From JANQOH01 sp965200095 (GTDB taxonomy: Bacteria; Pseudomonadota; Alphaproteobacteria; UBA7887), in the NCBI GenBank assembly GCA_965200095.1, contig OZ241350.1, forward strand, positions 2,418,001 to 2,482,000: a DNA stretch of 64,000 bases, written 5' to 3'. The first letter of the stretch is position 1. Each line of letters opens with the position of its first letter. The notes beneath the pieces are model-generated. The model was not told the DNA's origin and searched no databases. It saw nothing but the letters and a program-made list of their open reading frames with translations. The position numbers and the translations under genes are program-made. Positions 17,646 through 26,340 of this stretch are shown here, in pieces.

Positions 17646-19344
17646 GGCGTATCTCGCTTCCGTCGGGAGAGATTTCGAAGGCCGGGCCGTCGCCCGGCGG
17701 CCCCGCGTCCGCGTCATCGAGCTGCGGCGCGAACTGCGGCGCGAGCCCCGTCATGGGGCCTATCCTCTCGATAATGCGTCCGACCGTCGGCGCCGCGGTC
17801 CAGCCGCCGGTCGCATAGCCGAATGTCTCCTCTGTGCCTTTCGGTTCGTCGAGCGCGACGAGGACTACGTAGCGCGGCGCATCCATGGGGAACGCCGCGA
17901 CGAAGGACGAGACGAGGCGGTCGCGGTCGTAGCGTCCGCCGGTGAGTTTTTCGGCGGTTCCGGTCTTGCCGCCGACGCGCCAGCCCGCCGCGTCCGCCTT
18001 GCTTCCCGTCCCGTGGGCGACGACGAGGCGGAACAGCTGGCGCATCTGTCGCGATGTCCGCTCCTTGAGGACGCGCCGGCCCGGAGGCGGCGGGCCGTGG
18101 CGCGCGATCAGCGTCGGCGCCCGCCAGACGCCGCCATTGACCAGCGCCGCGACCCCCGCCGCCAGCTGGAGCGGACTGACAGCGATCCCGTGGCCGAACG
18201 CCACCGTCGCGACGGCGATGTCGCCCCAGCGCGCAGGAACCAGCGGGCGGCCGATCTCCGGCAATTCGACGGAAAGCGCGTCGAGCAGCCCGAACCGGCC
18301 GAGGAACTCGCGCTGTGCGTCCGCGCCCAGGTCGAGAGCCATCTTGGCCGAGCCGATATTCGACGAGTACATGAAGATCTCGGGCACCGACAGCCACCGC
18401 TCCTCGGCGTGATAGTCGCCGATGGTGAACCGCGCGAGACGCAGCGGCTCCGTGGCGTCGTAACCGTCGGCGAGGGTCACGTTTCCCGAATCGAGCGCCA
18501 TCGCCACGGTGAACGCCTTCAGGGTGGACCCCGGTTCGAAAATGCCGAGCGTCGCCCGGTTGAAGCGGGAGTCGGCGTCGCCGGCGCCGCCGCGGTTCGG
18601 GTCGAACGCCGGAATGCTGACGAGGCTGAGCAGCTCGCCGCTGGCGACGTCGAGAATGAGCGCGGCGGCGCCCTTCGCCGAGAAGCGCGCCGCCGCGCGC
18701 GCGACCTCGTCATGCACGACGTGCTGGAACCTGAGATCGATGCTCAGCGCCAGCGCGGTTTCCGGCATGGCGCGCAGCCGTTCGTCGAAATGCGCCTCGA
18801 TCCCCGCCAGCCCGCGGTTGTCGATTCCGGCGAAGCCCACCGGATGCCCGACCAGATCCGAAGCCGGGTAGAGCCGCCGCTCGGCGGGCAGAAAGGCGAG
18901 GCCGGGTTCGCCGAGCTTGTTGACGGCGTGGACCTGGCGCGGGGTCAGCAGGCGGCGGATCCAGACGAAACTCCTGTCGCTCGACAATTTGCGAACGGTC
19001 GCGCCGGGGTCGAGGTCGGGCAGCAGGGCCGCGAGGCGGATCGCCGCGGCTTCGGCGTCGACGACCCGGCGGGGGTCGGCGTAAAGCGCATGGGCCGGCG
19101 CCGAGGCGGCGATCAGTTCCCCGTTCCGGTCCACGATGTCGGCGCGCTGCGGACCCGCCGCGGCGAGCGCCCCGCGCGGCCCGCCGGCCTCGGGGTCCGC
19201 GCGCAGGACGGTGACGTCCACCAGGCGGGCGGCGATGACCGCAAAGCCGAGCGCGAACAGCGCCGCCCCGCCGATCAACCGCGTGCGGACGGTCTCGAGC
19301 GATCGGCCGGCCGCCGCTTCGGCGGCGTCCGCGGCCGCGATCAC
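17617..19344 (-). CDS. ftsI: Septal transpeptidase FtsI (penicillin-binding protein 3)
   Basis: FtsI (575 aa) cross-links septal peptidoglycan in the periplasm. A short cytoplasmic part and one membrane segment (LIGGAALFALGFAVIAARLV) come first, then the dimerisation domain (RADIVDRNGELIA) and the transpeptidase domain. The three penicillin-binding motifs are intact: SxxK in EPGSTLKAF, SxN in MYSSNIGSA and KTGT in VGGKTGTAEK. The GTG start at 19344 overlaps ftsL (GTGA). Confidence 0.96.
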   Translation of the reverse strand: MIAAADAAEAAAGRSLETVRTRLIGGAALFALGFAVIAARLVDVTVLRADPEAGGPRGALAAAGPQRADIVDRNGELIAASAPAHALYADPRRVVDAEAAAIRLAALLPDLDPGATVRKLSSDRSFVWIRRLLTPRQVHAVNKLGEPGLAFLPAERRLYPASDLVGHPVGFAGIDNRGLAGIEAHFDERLRAMPETALALSIDLRFQHVVHDEVARAAARFSAKGAAALILDVASGELLSLVSIPAFDPNRGGAGDADSRFNRATLGIFEPGSTLKAFTVAMALDSGNVTLADGYDATEPLRLARFTIGDYHAEERWLSVPEIFMYSSNIGSAKMALDLGADAQREFLGRFGLLDALSVELPEIGRPLVPARWGDIAVATVAFGHGIAVSPLQLAAGVAALVNGGVWRAPTLIARHGPPPPGRRVLKERTSRQMRQLFRLVVAHGTGSKADAAGWRVGGKTGTAEKLTGGRYDRDRLVSSFVAAFPMDAPRYVVLVALDEPKGTEETFGYATGGWTAAPTVGRIIERIGPMTGLAPQFAPQLDDADAGPPGDGPAFEISPDGSEIRLASFRSHGR

Positions 19345-19658
19345 GGGTCCGCCCCGTCGCTCGCGGACATCGCCTCGCCCCCGTCGGCGCGCCGGGGAAG
19401 CCGGTCGAGTGCGACGGTCGCCGTCGCGCCGATGGGGACGAGGTCGAGATGCCGCGACGCGATCCCGGCGAGGCGGCCCGGCTCGTTCAGATAGGCCCAT
19501 TCGATTTGGAGGAGCCGGATGGCCTGCCGGTCGTCGGCGATGGCGCGCGCCAGGCGGTCGGCCTCGTCCTCGAGGTCGGCGACGCGGTGCTTGAGCGGAT
19601 AGAGGCCGACGGCGGCCCCCGCGAGCAGGGCGAGCGCAACGGCGGGGGCCCGTTTCAC
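19341..19658 (-). CDS. ftsL: Cell division protein FtsL
   Basis: A 105-residue protein lying between rsmH and ftsI, the fixed position of ftsL. It has one N-terminal hydrophobic segment (PAVALALLAGAAVGLYPL) and a periplasmic coiled-coil (DLEDEADRLARAIADDRQAI) leading to the WAYLNEPGRLAGIA signature. FtsL pairs with FtsB and FtsQ to activate FtsWI. Start is GTG at 19658, overlapping rsmH by 4 bp. Sequence alone is weakly conserved; the assignment rests on synteny plus the WxYLNxPxRL motif. Confidence 0.9.
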   Translation of the reverse strand: MKRAPAVALALLAGAAVGLYPLKHRVADLEDEADRLARAIADDRQAIRLLQIEWAYLNEPGRLAGIASRHLDLVPIGATATVALDRLPRRADGGEAMSASDGADP

Positions 19659-20635
19659 GGCGCCGCCTCGTCGAAGCCCGGCGCCGCGGTGCGCTCCGCG
19701 GCGCGCAGCCGCGCCGACCGGGCGCGCGGGTTCTCGCGGCGCTCGCGCGCCCCCGGACGCACCGCCCGCCGGCGCAGGAGACGGAACGACGCCGGAGGCG
19801 GCGCGTCGGTTCCGTCGAACGGCGCGAGGTGGCGCGACCCCCGGCGCGCCGGCCGCGCGCGGCGCGCGAGGAAGCGCTTTACCAGACGGTCCTCGAGCGA
19901 ATGGAACGCCACGACGACGAGACGCGCGCCCGCGGCCATAACCCGTTCGGCGGCGGGCAGGGCGCGACGCAGCTCGCCCGGTTCGTCGTTGACGTAAATC
20001 CGCAGCGCCTGGAAGCATCGCGTCGCGGGGTCGAGGCCGTCGGCGGACCGGGGCACGACGCTGCGGACGATGGCGGCGAGTTCGGCGGTGCGTTCGACAG
20101 GCCGCGCGCCGCGCGCCGCGACGATGGCCGCCGCGACCCGGCGCGCCCGGCGCTCCTCGCCGTAACGGAAGAAGATGTCGGCCAGTTCCGCCTCGCCGGC
20201 GCCGTTGACCACGTCCGCCGCCGTTGCGCCGTCCCGGCCGAAGCGCATGTCCAGCGGACCGTCGCGGCGGAAACCGAAGCCGCGCCCCTCATCGTCCAGC
20301 TGGAGCGAAGAGACACCGAGATCGAAGACGATGCCCCCGTCGACGGTCGCGATGCCGCGCCCGGCGAGCAGCCGCCGCAGATCGCCGAAGCGCCCCTCGA
20401 CGAGAGACAGACGCCCGGCGGCCTCGTCGGCGAGCGCCGCGCCGCCGGCGAGGGCCCGGGGATCGCGGTCGATGGCGCAGACGCGGGCGCCGGCCGTCGC
20501 GAGGATCGCGCGCGTGTAGCCGCCGCCGCCGAACGTGGCGTCCACATAGCGCCGGCCGCCGCGCACCGCCAGCGCCTCGACCGCCGCCTCCAGTAAAACG
20601 GGCGCGTGGCCGGGATGCCGGGAGGACGAAAACAT
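19655..20635 (-). CDS. rsmH: 16S rRNA m4C1402 methyltransferase RsmH (MraW)
   Basis: RsmH (326 aa) N4-methylates C1402 of 16S rRNA using S-adenosylmethionine. Motifs are HAPVLLEAAVEAL at the N-terminus, the SAM loop DATFGGGGYTRAIL, VFDLGVSSLQLDD, the GFGFRRDGPLDMRF signature and VVAFHSLEDRLVKRF near the end. The start lies 6 bp downstream of the mraZ stop. Confidence 0.97.
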   Translation of the reverse strand: MFSSSRHPGHAPVLLEAAVEALAVRGGRRYVDATFGGGGYTRAILATAGARVCAIDRDPRALAGGAALADEAAGRLSLVEGRFGDLRRLLAGRGIATVDGGIVFDLGVSSLQLDDEGRGFGFRRDGPLDMRFGRDGATAADVVNGAGEAELADIFFRYGEERRARRVAAAIVAARGARPVERTAELAAIVRSVVPRSADGLDPATRCFQALRIYVNDEPGELRRALPAAERVMAAGARLVVVAFHSLEDRLVKRFLARRARPARRGSRHLAPFDGTDAPPPASFRLLRRRAVRPGARERRENPRARSARLRAAERTAAPGFDEAAP

Positions 20636-20641
20636 CCCGGC

Positions 20642-21139
20642 TCACGCGCCCACCGCCGGCCCGGAGGCCGGGTCCGGTGTTCTTCGAGAGATTCTGCCCA
20701 GCGCCTTGCGGGCGGAGGCGGCCTTCGGCTCGACCTCAGGCCGATATGTCTCGTAAGCCTCGGGGCTGAACAGCTGAAAGGACGAACCGCCGCCCACGAA
20801 GGTGCATTCGTCCGCGATCCCGGCATATTCGACGAGCCGCTCCGGAAGGACGATCCGCCCGCTCTTGTCGGCGCGGAGTTCGTGCGCGTTACCGAAGATC
20901 GCGGTCTTGAGAGACTCCTGATCGTCCGACAGCGGATCGAGCTCGTCGACCATGCCTTGCAGTTTGAGCATGTCGGGGAGGGTCCGGCAGTCGACGACGC
21001 CCCTCAGCCGCAGCCCCTCCGACAGGGGCTTGAAGGCGTAGAAGCAACCGTCTTCCCCGAGCGCCTTGCGGAACGACGACGGGACCGAGACCCGTCGTTT
21101 CCCGTCCACGCTCTGCCGAAAGTTCCCGACGAAAAACAT
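20642..21139 (-). CDS. mraZ: Transcriptional regulator MraZ
   Basis: MraZ (165 aa) is an AbrB-fold DNA-binding protein that represses the dcw operon it heads. Both MraZ repeats are visible: FRQSVDGKRRVSVPSSFRKAL and HELRADKSGRIVLPERLVEYAGI, each with the basic DxKGR/SGR-type strand. I prefer the ATG at 21139 (MFFVGNF), the conserved family N-terminus; an upstream ATG at 21205 would add 22 unconserved residues and extend into the candidate operator. Confidence 0.95.
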   Translation of the reverse strand: MFFVGNFRQSVDGKRRVSVPSSFRKALGEDGCFYAFKPLSEGLRLRGVVDCRTLPDMLKLQGMVDELDPLSDDQESLKTAIFGNAHELRADKSGRIVLPERLVEYAGIADECTFVGGGSSFQLFSPEAYETYRPEVEPKAASARKALGRISRRTPDPASGPAVGA

Positions 21140-21193
21140 TCGTCGCCCCGTTTCTCCCGGTTCGGCGGGTTTCCCGCGCCGCCGCTGTCGGTC

Positions 21194-21260
21194 GAACGAC
21201 ACCATGCCATAACGTGGTATCGAACGCCACTACGCGACATATCATGGGACAGAACGCCAC
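21194..21260 (-). promoter_or_regulatory. Candidate MraZ operator repeats
   Basis: On the minus strand GTGGCGTTC occurs at 21260-21252 and again at 21230-21222, with a one-mismatch copy GTGTCGTTC at 21202-21194, 30 and 28 bp apart and all in the same orientation upstream of mraZ. MraZ is known to bind short G-rich direct repeats of the GTGG/TGGG type in front of its own gene. The wider spacing than in E. coli makes this a candidate only. Confidence 0.4.
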
Positions 21261-21269
21261 CGGACGCAA

Positions 21270-21299
21270 ATAAAACATGCGAATTGATTGCCTCGACAA
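21270..21299 (-). promoter_or_regulatory. Candidate dcw operon promoter
   Basis: Reading the minus strand, TTGTCG (21299-21294) and TTTTAT (21275-21270) are separated by 18 bp inside an AT-rich patch that stands out from the surrounding high-GC sequence. Transcription would begin near 21262, just in front of the GTGGC repeats, as expected for an MraZ-repressed promoter. Confidence 0.35.
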
Positions 21300-21404
21300 G
21301 AGTTCGTTGTTATGTCTTTATATGTTCTTCCCCGGTATGGATCGAAATGGAAATATAAAGGGAACGCCTTGCGGGCGGGACAGGGGGCGCGGCGCGCCGC
21401 GCCG

Positions 21405-22217
21405 CTAGCGGCGGGGTTCGGGAGCGGTGTCGCGGACCACGCGGGCGAGCGTCGCCGCGTCGACTCGCGCCGCGCCGGCGGCGCGCAACGCCCGCGCGCA
21501 GGCTTCGACGGTCGCCCCGGTGGTGAGGACATCGTCGACCAGCAGGATGCGCCGTCCGTCGACGAGCGCCCTCCGATGCGGCGGCACGCGGAAAGCGCCG
21601 GCGACGTTGCGTCGTCTTCGGGCTGCGGACCGCGCGGCGGCTTGCGGCGGCGTCGCCCGCCGACGCTCCAGGGCGTCGAGCGCGACCGGAACGTCGCACA
21701 GGCGCGCCAGCCCTTGCGCGAGCATCGCCGACTGGTTGAAGCGGCGCGCGACGAGGCGCCGCCGGTGCAGCGGCGTCGGCACGATTAACACGTCGGGCAA
21801 CGCATCGGGCGATTCGGTCGACCCGGCGCCGTCGAGCAGCGGCGCCGCGGCGCGCGCGAGCCATTGCGCCAGCGCCGGCGCGAGGTGCAGGCGGTCGGCG
21901 TATTTGAACCCGGCGACCAGACGCCGGGCGACGTCGCCGTAGCGCATGGCGGCGCGCGCCCGGTCGAACGCCGGCTCGGCGCGCGCGCAGGCGCCGCACA
22001 CCGCCCCCGGCCCGATGGCGTAATCGAACGGCAGGCCGCAGGAGTCGCACATCGGATCGACGATGAAATCCACCGCGCTCCAGCACGCGGCGCACAGGCG
22101 GCCCGGCGCGTCCACCGGCTCGCGGCACGCCATGCACAGATGCGGCAGCACGAGGTCCAGCGCCCTTGCAAACCGACGCCGCAACCCCCGGCCCCGCGCG
22201 CCCGAAACTCCCGTCAT
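21405..22217 (-). CDS. comF: ComF family phosphoribosyltransferase-like protein
   Basis: This 270-residue protein has a double zinc-ribbon at the N-terminus (CMACREPV, CAACW, CDSCGLPF, CGACA) followed by a PRTase-type domain with the PRPP loop RILLVDDVLTTGATVEAC. That is the architecture of ComF/GntX proteins, which support DNA uptake or recombination in several bacteria. FKYADRLHLAPALAQWLA and VPTPLHRRRLVARRFNQSAMLAQGLA are strongly conserved ComF segments. The ATG at 22217 excludes a spurious extension towards the repeat region upstream. Confidence 0.92.
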   Translation of the reverse strand: MTGVSGARGRGLRRRFARALDLVLPHLCMACREPVDAPGRLCAACWSAVDFIVDPMCDSCGLPFDYAIGPGAVCGACARAEPAFDRARAAMRYGDVARRLVAGFKYADRLHLAPALAQWLARAAAPLLDGAGSTESPDALPDVLIVPTPLHRRRLVARRFNQSAMLAQGLARLCDVPVALDALERRRATPPQAAARSAARRRRNVAGAFRVPPHRRALVDGRRILLVDDVLTTGATVEACARALRAAGAARVDAATLARVVRDTAPEPRR

Positions 22218-22480
22218 CGCCCCGCCTCCCGGTTTCCCCTCCCGGGAACGGCAAAAACCCGCCTGCGCCGGGTTCTCGTCGCGTCGGCGGGGGCGGGTTT
22301 CTTCACACATTCCATGGCGATTTGCATAGCCCTCCGCCCGAAACGGCGGATACGGAACCTCTGCGCAGGGTCGGGGTTTTCGGGGTTCGACGCAGCCCGG
22401 CGGTTCGTTCGCTCGTCCGGGCTTCCGGTCGCCGTAACGATCGCCTGCGGATAGCTCGGGTCCTCGCGCGCGCGTGACGG

Positions 22481-23267
<787 letters not shown>

Positions 23268-23284
<17 letters not shown>

Positions 23285-24497
23285 CGCAAGGCGGTTGCGG
23301 ACTCCGGTCGCGGCGGTCGCCGCGGCTGCGTTTCTCGCGGGGTGCGGCGGGTCTTCGGGGGTTTCGCAGGATGAGATCGACGCGTATCTGGCGGACAAGC
23401 CGGCCGACATGCGGGGGGTTCTGACGGGGATTATCGCCGAGCCGGAGGAGGACCGGGTGCGCCACCAGTTGCGCGCGGGTCTGGCGGCGATGGAGGCGGG
23501 GCACGACGCGCTCGCCGCGGGTCTGTTCGACGACGCGCTGCTGACCATCGAGGCGATTTACGGCGGCGACGAGCGCGCGGCGGCGGCGCGCGGCATGTTC
23601 TCGGCCGAGGACAGCAAGACCTTCCGCGGCGAACCCTACGAGCGGGCGATGGCCTACTACTATCGCGGCGTTCTGTATCTGATGGCGGCGGACTACGAGA
23701 ACGCCCGCGCGAGTTTCCGTTCGGGGTTTCTGCAGGACGGCATGGCGGCGGACGAGGAGTTCCGTCAGGACTTCTCGCTTCTCGCCTTTCTCGAGGGGTG
23801 GTCTTCGCAGTGCAACGGCGACGGCGGGCTGGCCGACGAGGCGTTTGCGCTGGCGCGCGAGGGGGATTCGGGCGTGCGCCGTCCGGGGCGTCGGGACAAC
23901 CTTCTGGCGCTGGCGGATCTGGGTCCGGCGCCGGTCAAATATGCGGACGGCGAGCATGACGAGCTTCTGAAGATCCGGCGCGGCGAGGGCGGGACGGGCT
24001 CCGCTGCGGTGCGGCTGGCGGGCGCGACCCGTCGCCTGGCGAACGCCGAGGACATCGCGCGGCAGGCCATGACGCGGGGCGGGCGCGAGTTCGACCATGT
24101 GCTCGCCAGCAAGGCGGTGTTCAAGGAAGACGCCGCCGACGCGGCCGCCGCCGGCGAGGCGGTCGCTGTGGGCGGTCTGGCCGCCGCGCAGGTCGGCCAG
24201 GCCATGGGAGACCACGACCTGGCGATGGCGGGCGCCGTCGGCGGGGTGTTGGGCAGCCTGTTCAAGATCGGCGCGCAGATCGCTTCGGACGCCACCGAGG
24301 CCGCCGCCGACACCCGCCAGTGGGACAACCTCCCCGGCATGGTGTTCTACGGGACGTTCCGTGTCGACGACGGCGGCGCCTCGCCGCCGTCGATTTCGGT
24401 GTCCGGGGTGGCCCGCGCCGGGGCGACGCGCCACGGCGGCGGCGAGGCGTGCCGGGTCGCCTGGGTTCGCGCGCCGTCCGCCGCAGCGGCGTCATGA
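23268..24497 (+). CDS. COG3014-like lipoprotein with helical repeats
   Basis: A 409-residue predicted lipoprotein: signal peptide RRLRTPVAAVAAAAFLAGC with the acylated Cys near residue 26. The mature part has a TPR-like helical region (LRAGLAAMEAGHDALAAGLFDDAL, YERAMAYYYRGVLYLMAADYENARASF) and a C-terminal Gly/Ala-rich hydrophobic segment (AVAVGGLAAAQVGQAMGDHDLAMAG). It resembles the COG3014 family that accompanies lpoB and ycfL in many Proteobacteria. I infer a partner role in the same envelope complex; no direct function is known to me. It overlaps lpoB upstream by 17 bp and the next gene by 4 bp (ATGA). Confidence 0.7.
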
Positions 24498-24988
24498 GGG
24501 CCGCAGGCTCCATAAAAGCCCGGAGCGCCGGCCTCGTCCTCGCCTCGGCGGCGGCGCTGGCCGCAGGCTGCGAACCGGTCGTCCATCCCGCCCCCCGGTG
24601 CGACTACCGCGCCGTCGTGGCGGCGTCGCCGCCGCCCGGCCCGGTTCTGGTGTCGCCGGTCGCCGGCGCCATGACCCCCATGCCGCTGAACGCCGTCAAC
24701 GTCACCGACTACGCGATCTCCAACAAGGTCATGGTGCAGGCGACCAACGCGCGGCGGCTGGAGGGGGGCGACATCGAGGTCTTCGCCCGGGTGGTCAATT
24801 GCACCGACTACCCGTTGCAGATCGAGGCCCGGACGCATTTTCTGGACGCCGGACAGAACGACGCCGAACCGGTGACCGCGTGGAGCCGCCTCTATCTCCA
24901 GGCGCACAGCCTCGCCAGTTACGACGCGCGGTCGACCGCCGGCGCAAGCGTCGACAGCTATCTCATCGAACTGCGGGAAGGCCGGTAG
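24494..24988 (+). CDS. YcfL/DUF1425-like lipoprotein
   Basis: This encodes 164 residues with a lipoprotein signal (SAGLVLASAAALAAGC) and a beta-rich domain containing VNVTDYAISNKVMVQATNARRL, VFARVVNCTDYPLQIEART and FLDAGQNDAEPVTAWSRLYL. These match the general pattern of YcfL (DUF1425), the small lipoprotein encoded beside lpoB in enterobacteria. Start decided by the ATGA overlap with the preceding gene. Together with the two upstream genes it reproduces the lpoB/COG3014/ycfL neighbourhood. Confidence 0.7.
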   Translation: MRAAGSIKARSAGLVLASAAALAAGCEPVVHPAPRCDYRAVVAASPPPGPVLVSPVAGAMTPMPLNAVNVTDYAISNKVMVQATNARRLEGGDIEVFARVVNCTDYPLQIEARTHFLDAGQNDAEPVTAWSRLYLQAHSLASYDARSTAGASVDSYLIELREGR

Positions 24989-25822
24989 ATGCCGCTCCCG
25001 CGCGCCGTCCTCCTGCGTTGTCTCCCTGTCGCCGCGGCGGGCGTCCTTCCGGCGTCCTCCGCCGCGGCGGAGGACGAACCCTTGTGGCGGCCCGGTTCCC
25101 CGCCGGTGCTGGAGCGGGCGGCGCCGGCGGCGGACGACGAGGCGGACGCGGCCGCGCCGGCGCTGTTCGGCGCGGCGTGGCGCGCCGCCGGGTCGCCGCG
25201 CCTTGCGGTCCTTTTCGGGCGCGCGCTCGACGACCGGCTGAGCGACTTCGCCGCCGAGGCGCGTCTCGTCGTCGGCCGCGAGAGCCGTTCCGGCGACGGC
25301 GAAACGGCGAGCGAAACGGCGAGCGAAACGACGGTGCGCGTCGAGACGGCCGCCGCCCCGGCGCAGGCCCCGGCGTTCTCCGAAATCGACCGGCTGCGTT
25401 TCGAGACCGGCTTCTCGCGCCCGTTTCTCGAGGCCGGCGCGACCCTCGTCGACCGCGCCGCCGCCATGCGCCTCCTGCATGCGGAACGGGCGCCGGAAAG
25501 CGTCTCGCGCCGCGTCGACGACAGCCGGTGGATCGAGACCGAGGCCTTGCGCGCCTATGCGGACATGGTCGTGCAGATTTCCGCAGTGTCCCCGACCGGC
25601 GGCGGCGTCGCCTTCCGGGTCGCGGCGGTGGACCTGCGCACCGGCGAGACGCGCGCCGACCTGTTCGTCGACGACGCCGGCGCGACCGCCGCCGCCGGCG
25701 AGTGGCGCGCCGTGCGCGGCGGTTTCGTGCGGGTCAAGGAGGAAGGCGATGTCGATTTCCGGAAAGCGGGCCGCGCGCTCGCCCTGCGGACCATGGAGGA
25801 ACTGCGCCGTGCCTGGCGCTAG
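24989..25822 (+). CDS. Secreted protein with CsgG/LpoB-like segment
   Basis: The 277-residue product has an N-terminal signal (RAVLLRCLPVAAAGVLPASSAAA) without a clear lipobox. An in-frame repeat of SETA units lies near residues 105-112. The second half has the pattern of the LpoB/CsgG nucleotide-binding-like fold: FLEAGATLVDRAAAMRLL, ETEALRAYADMVVQISAV and GGGVAFRVAAVDLRTGET, comparable with the LpoB-like gene at the head of the cassette. The ATG begins directly after the upstream stop codon, so cotranslation is likely. Function unknown. Confidence 0.65.
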   Translation: MPLPRAVLLRCLPVAAAGVLPASSAAAEDEPLWRPGSPPVLERAAPAADDEADAAAPALFGAAWRAAGSPRLAVLFGRALDDRLSDFAAEARLVVGRESRSGDGETASETASETTVRVETAAAPAQAPAFSEIDRLRFETGFSRPFLEAGATLVDRAAAMRLLHAERAPESVSRRVDDSRWIETEALRAYADMVVQISAVSPTGGGVAFRVAAVDLRTGETRADLFVDDAGATAAAGEWRAVRGGFVRVKEEGDVDFRKAGRALALRTMEELRRAWR

Positions 25823-26288
25823 CCGCGCCGCAATCGCCGTCGCGCTGGCCGCGACGATGCTCGGAGGCTGCGCCGACGGCGGCCCGGGTCCGAGGGAAGC
25901 CGTCGGCGCCCTGGCGGGCGCCGTCGGCGGCGCGATGGCCGCCGCAGGGAATATCGGCAAGGGAACCGGACGCGACATCGCCGCCGTCGGCGGCGCCCTG
26001 CTCGGCGCCGCCGCAGGCGCGGATATCGGACGCAGCCTCGACCGCGCCAACGCCGCCGCGCGCGCCGCCGCCCCCGCCCCCCGGCCCGCCGGACACAGCC
26101 AGCAGGTTCCGGTCCCCGGCTTCCCGAAGGCGCCGGACCGCGGCCCGGGCCTCGCCGCCCTGTTCGCCGAGGAACCCCCCATCCCCATCCTCCGCAACGA
26201 CCGCGAGTGCAGCCCCCTCGACGAGGACACGCTGCGACCCGCCTTCGCCTGCCGAACCCCCGAAGGCCACCGCTTCGTCCTGCAATGA
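25809..26288 (+). CDS. Glycine-zipper lipoprotein
   Basis: The product is 159 residues from GTG 25809. A short lipoprotein signal ends at MLGGC. A glycine-zipper region follows (EAVGALAGAVGGAMAAAGNIGKG, then AVGGALLGAAAGADIGRSLDRAN), as in small outer-membrane lipoproteins of the SlyB/OmpA-like 2TM-Gly-zipper type. The C-terminal tail (RNDRECSPLDEDTLRPAFAC) has two cysteines. The start overlaps the previous gene by 14 bp, making it the last gene of the lipoprotein cassette. It probably sits in the outer membrane; role unknown. Confidence 0.65.
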   Translation: MPGASRAAIAVALAATMLGGCADGGPGPREAVGALAGAVGGAMAAAGNIGKGTGRDIAAVGGALLGAAAGADIGRSLDRANAAARAAAPAPRPAGHSQQVPVPGFPKAPDRGPGLAALFAEEPPIPILRNDRECSPLDEDTLRPAFACRTPEGHRFVLQ

Positions 26289-26340
26289 CCGCAGGGCCGG
26301 CGGCCCTTCCCCTGCGAAACCGCAAACCGGGAGCCGAACC

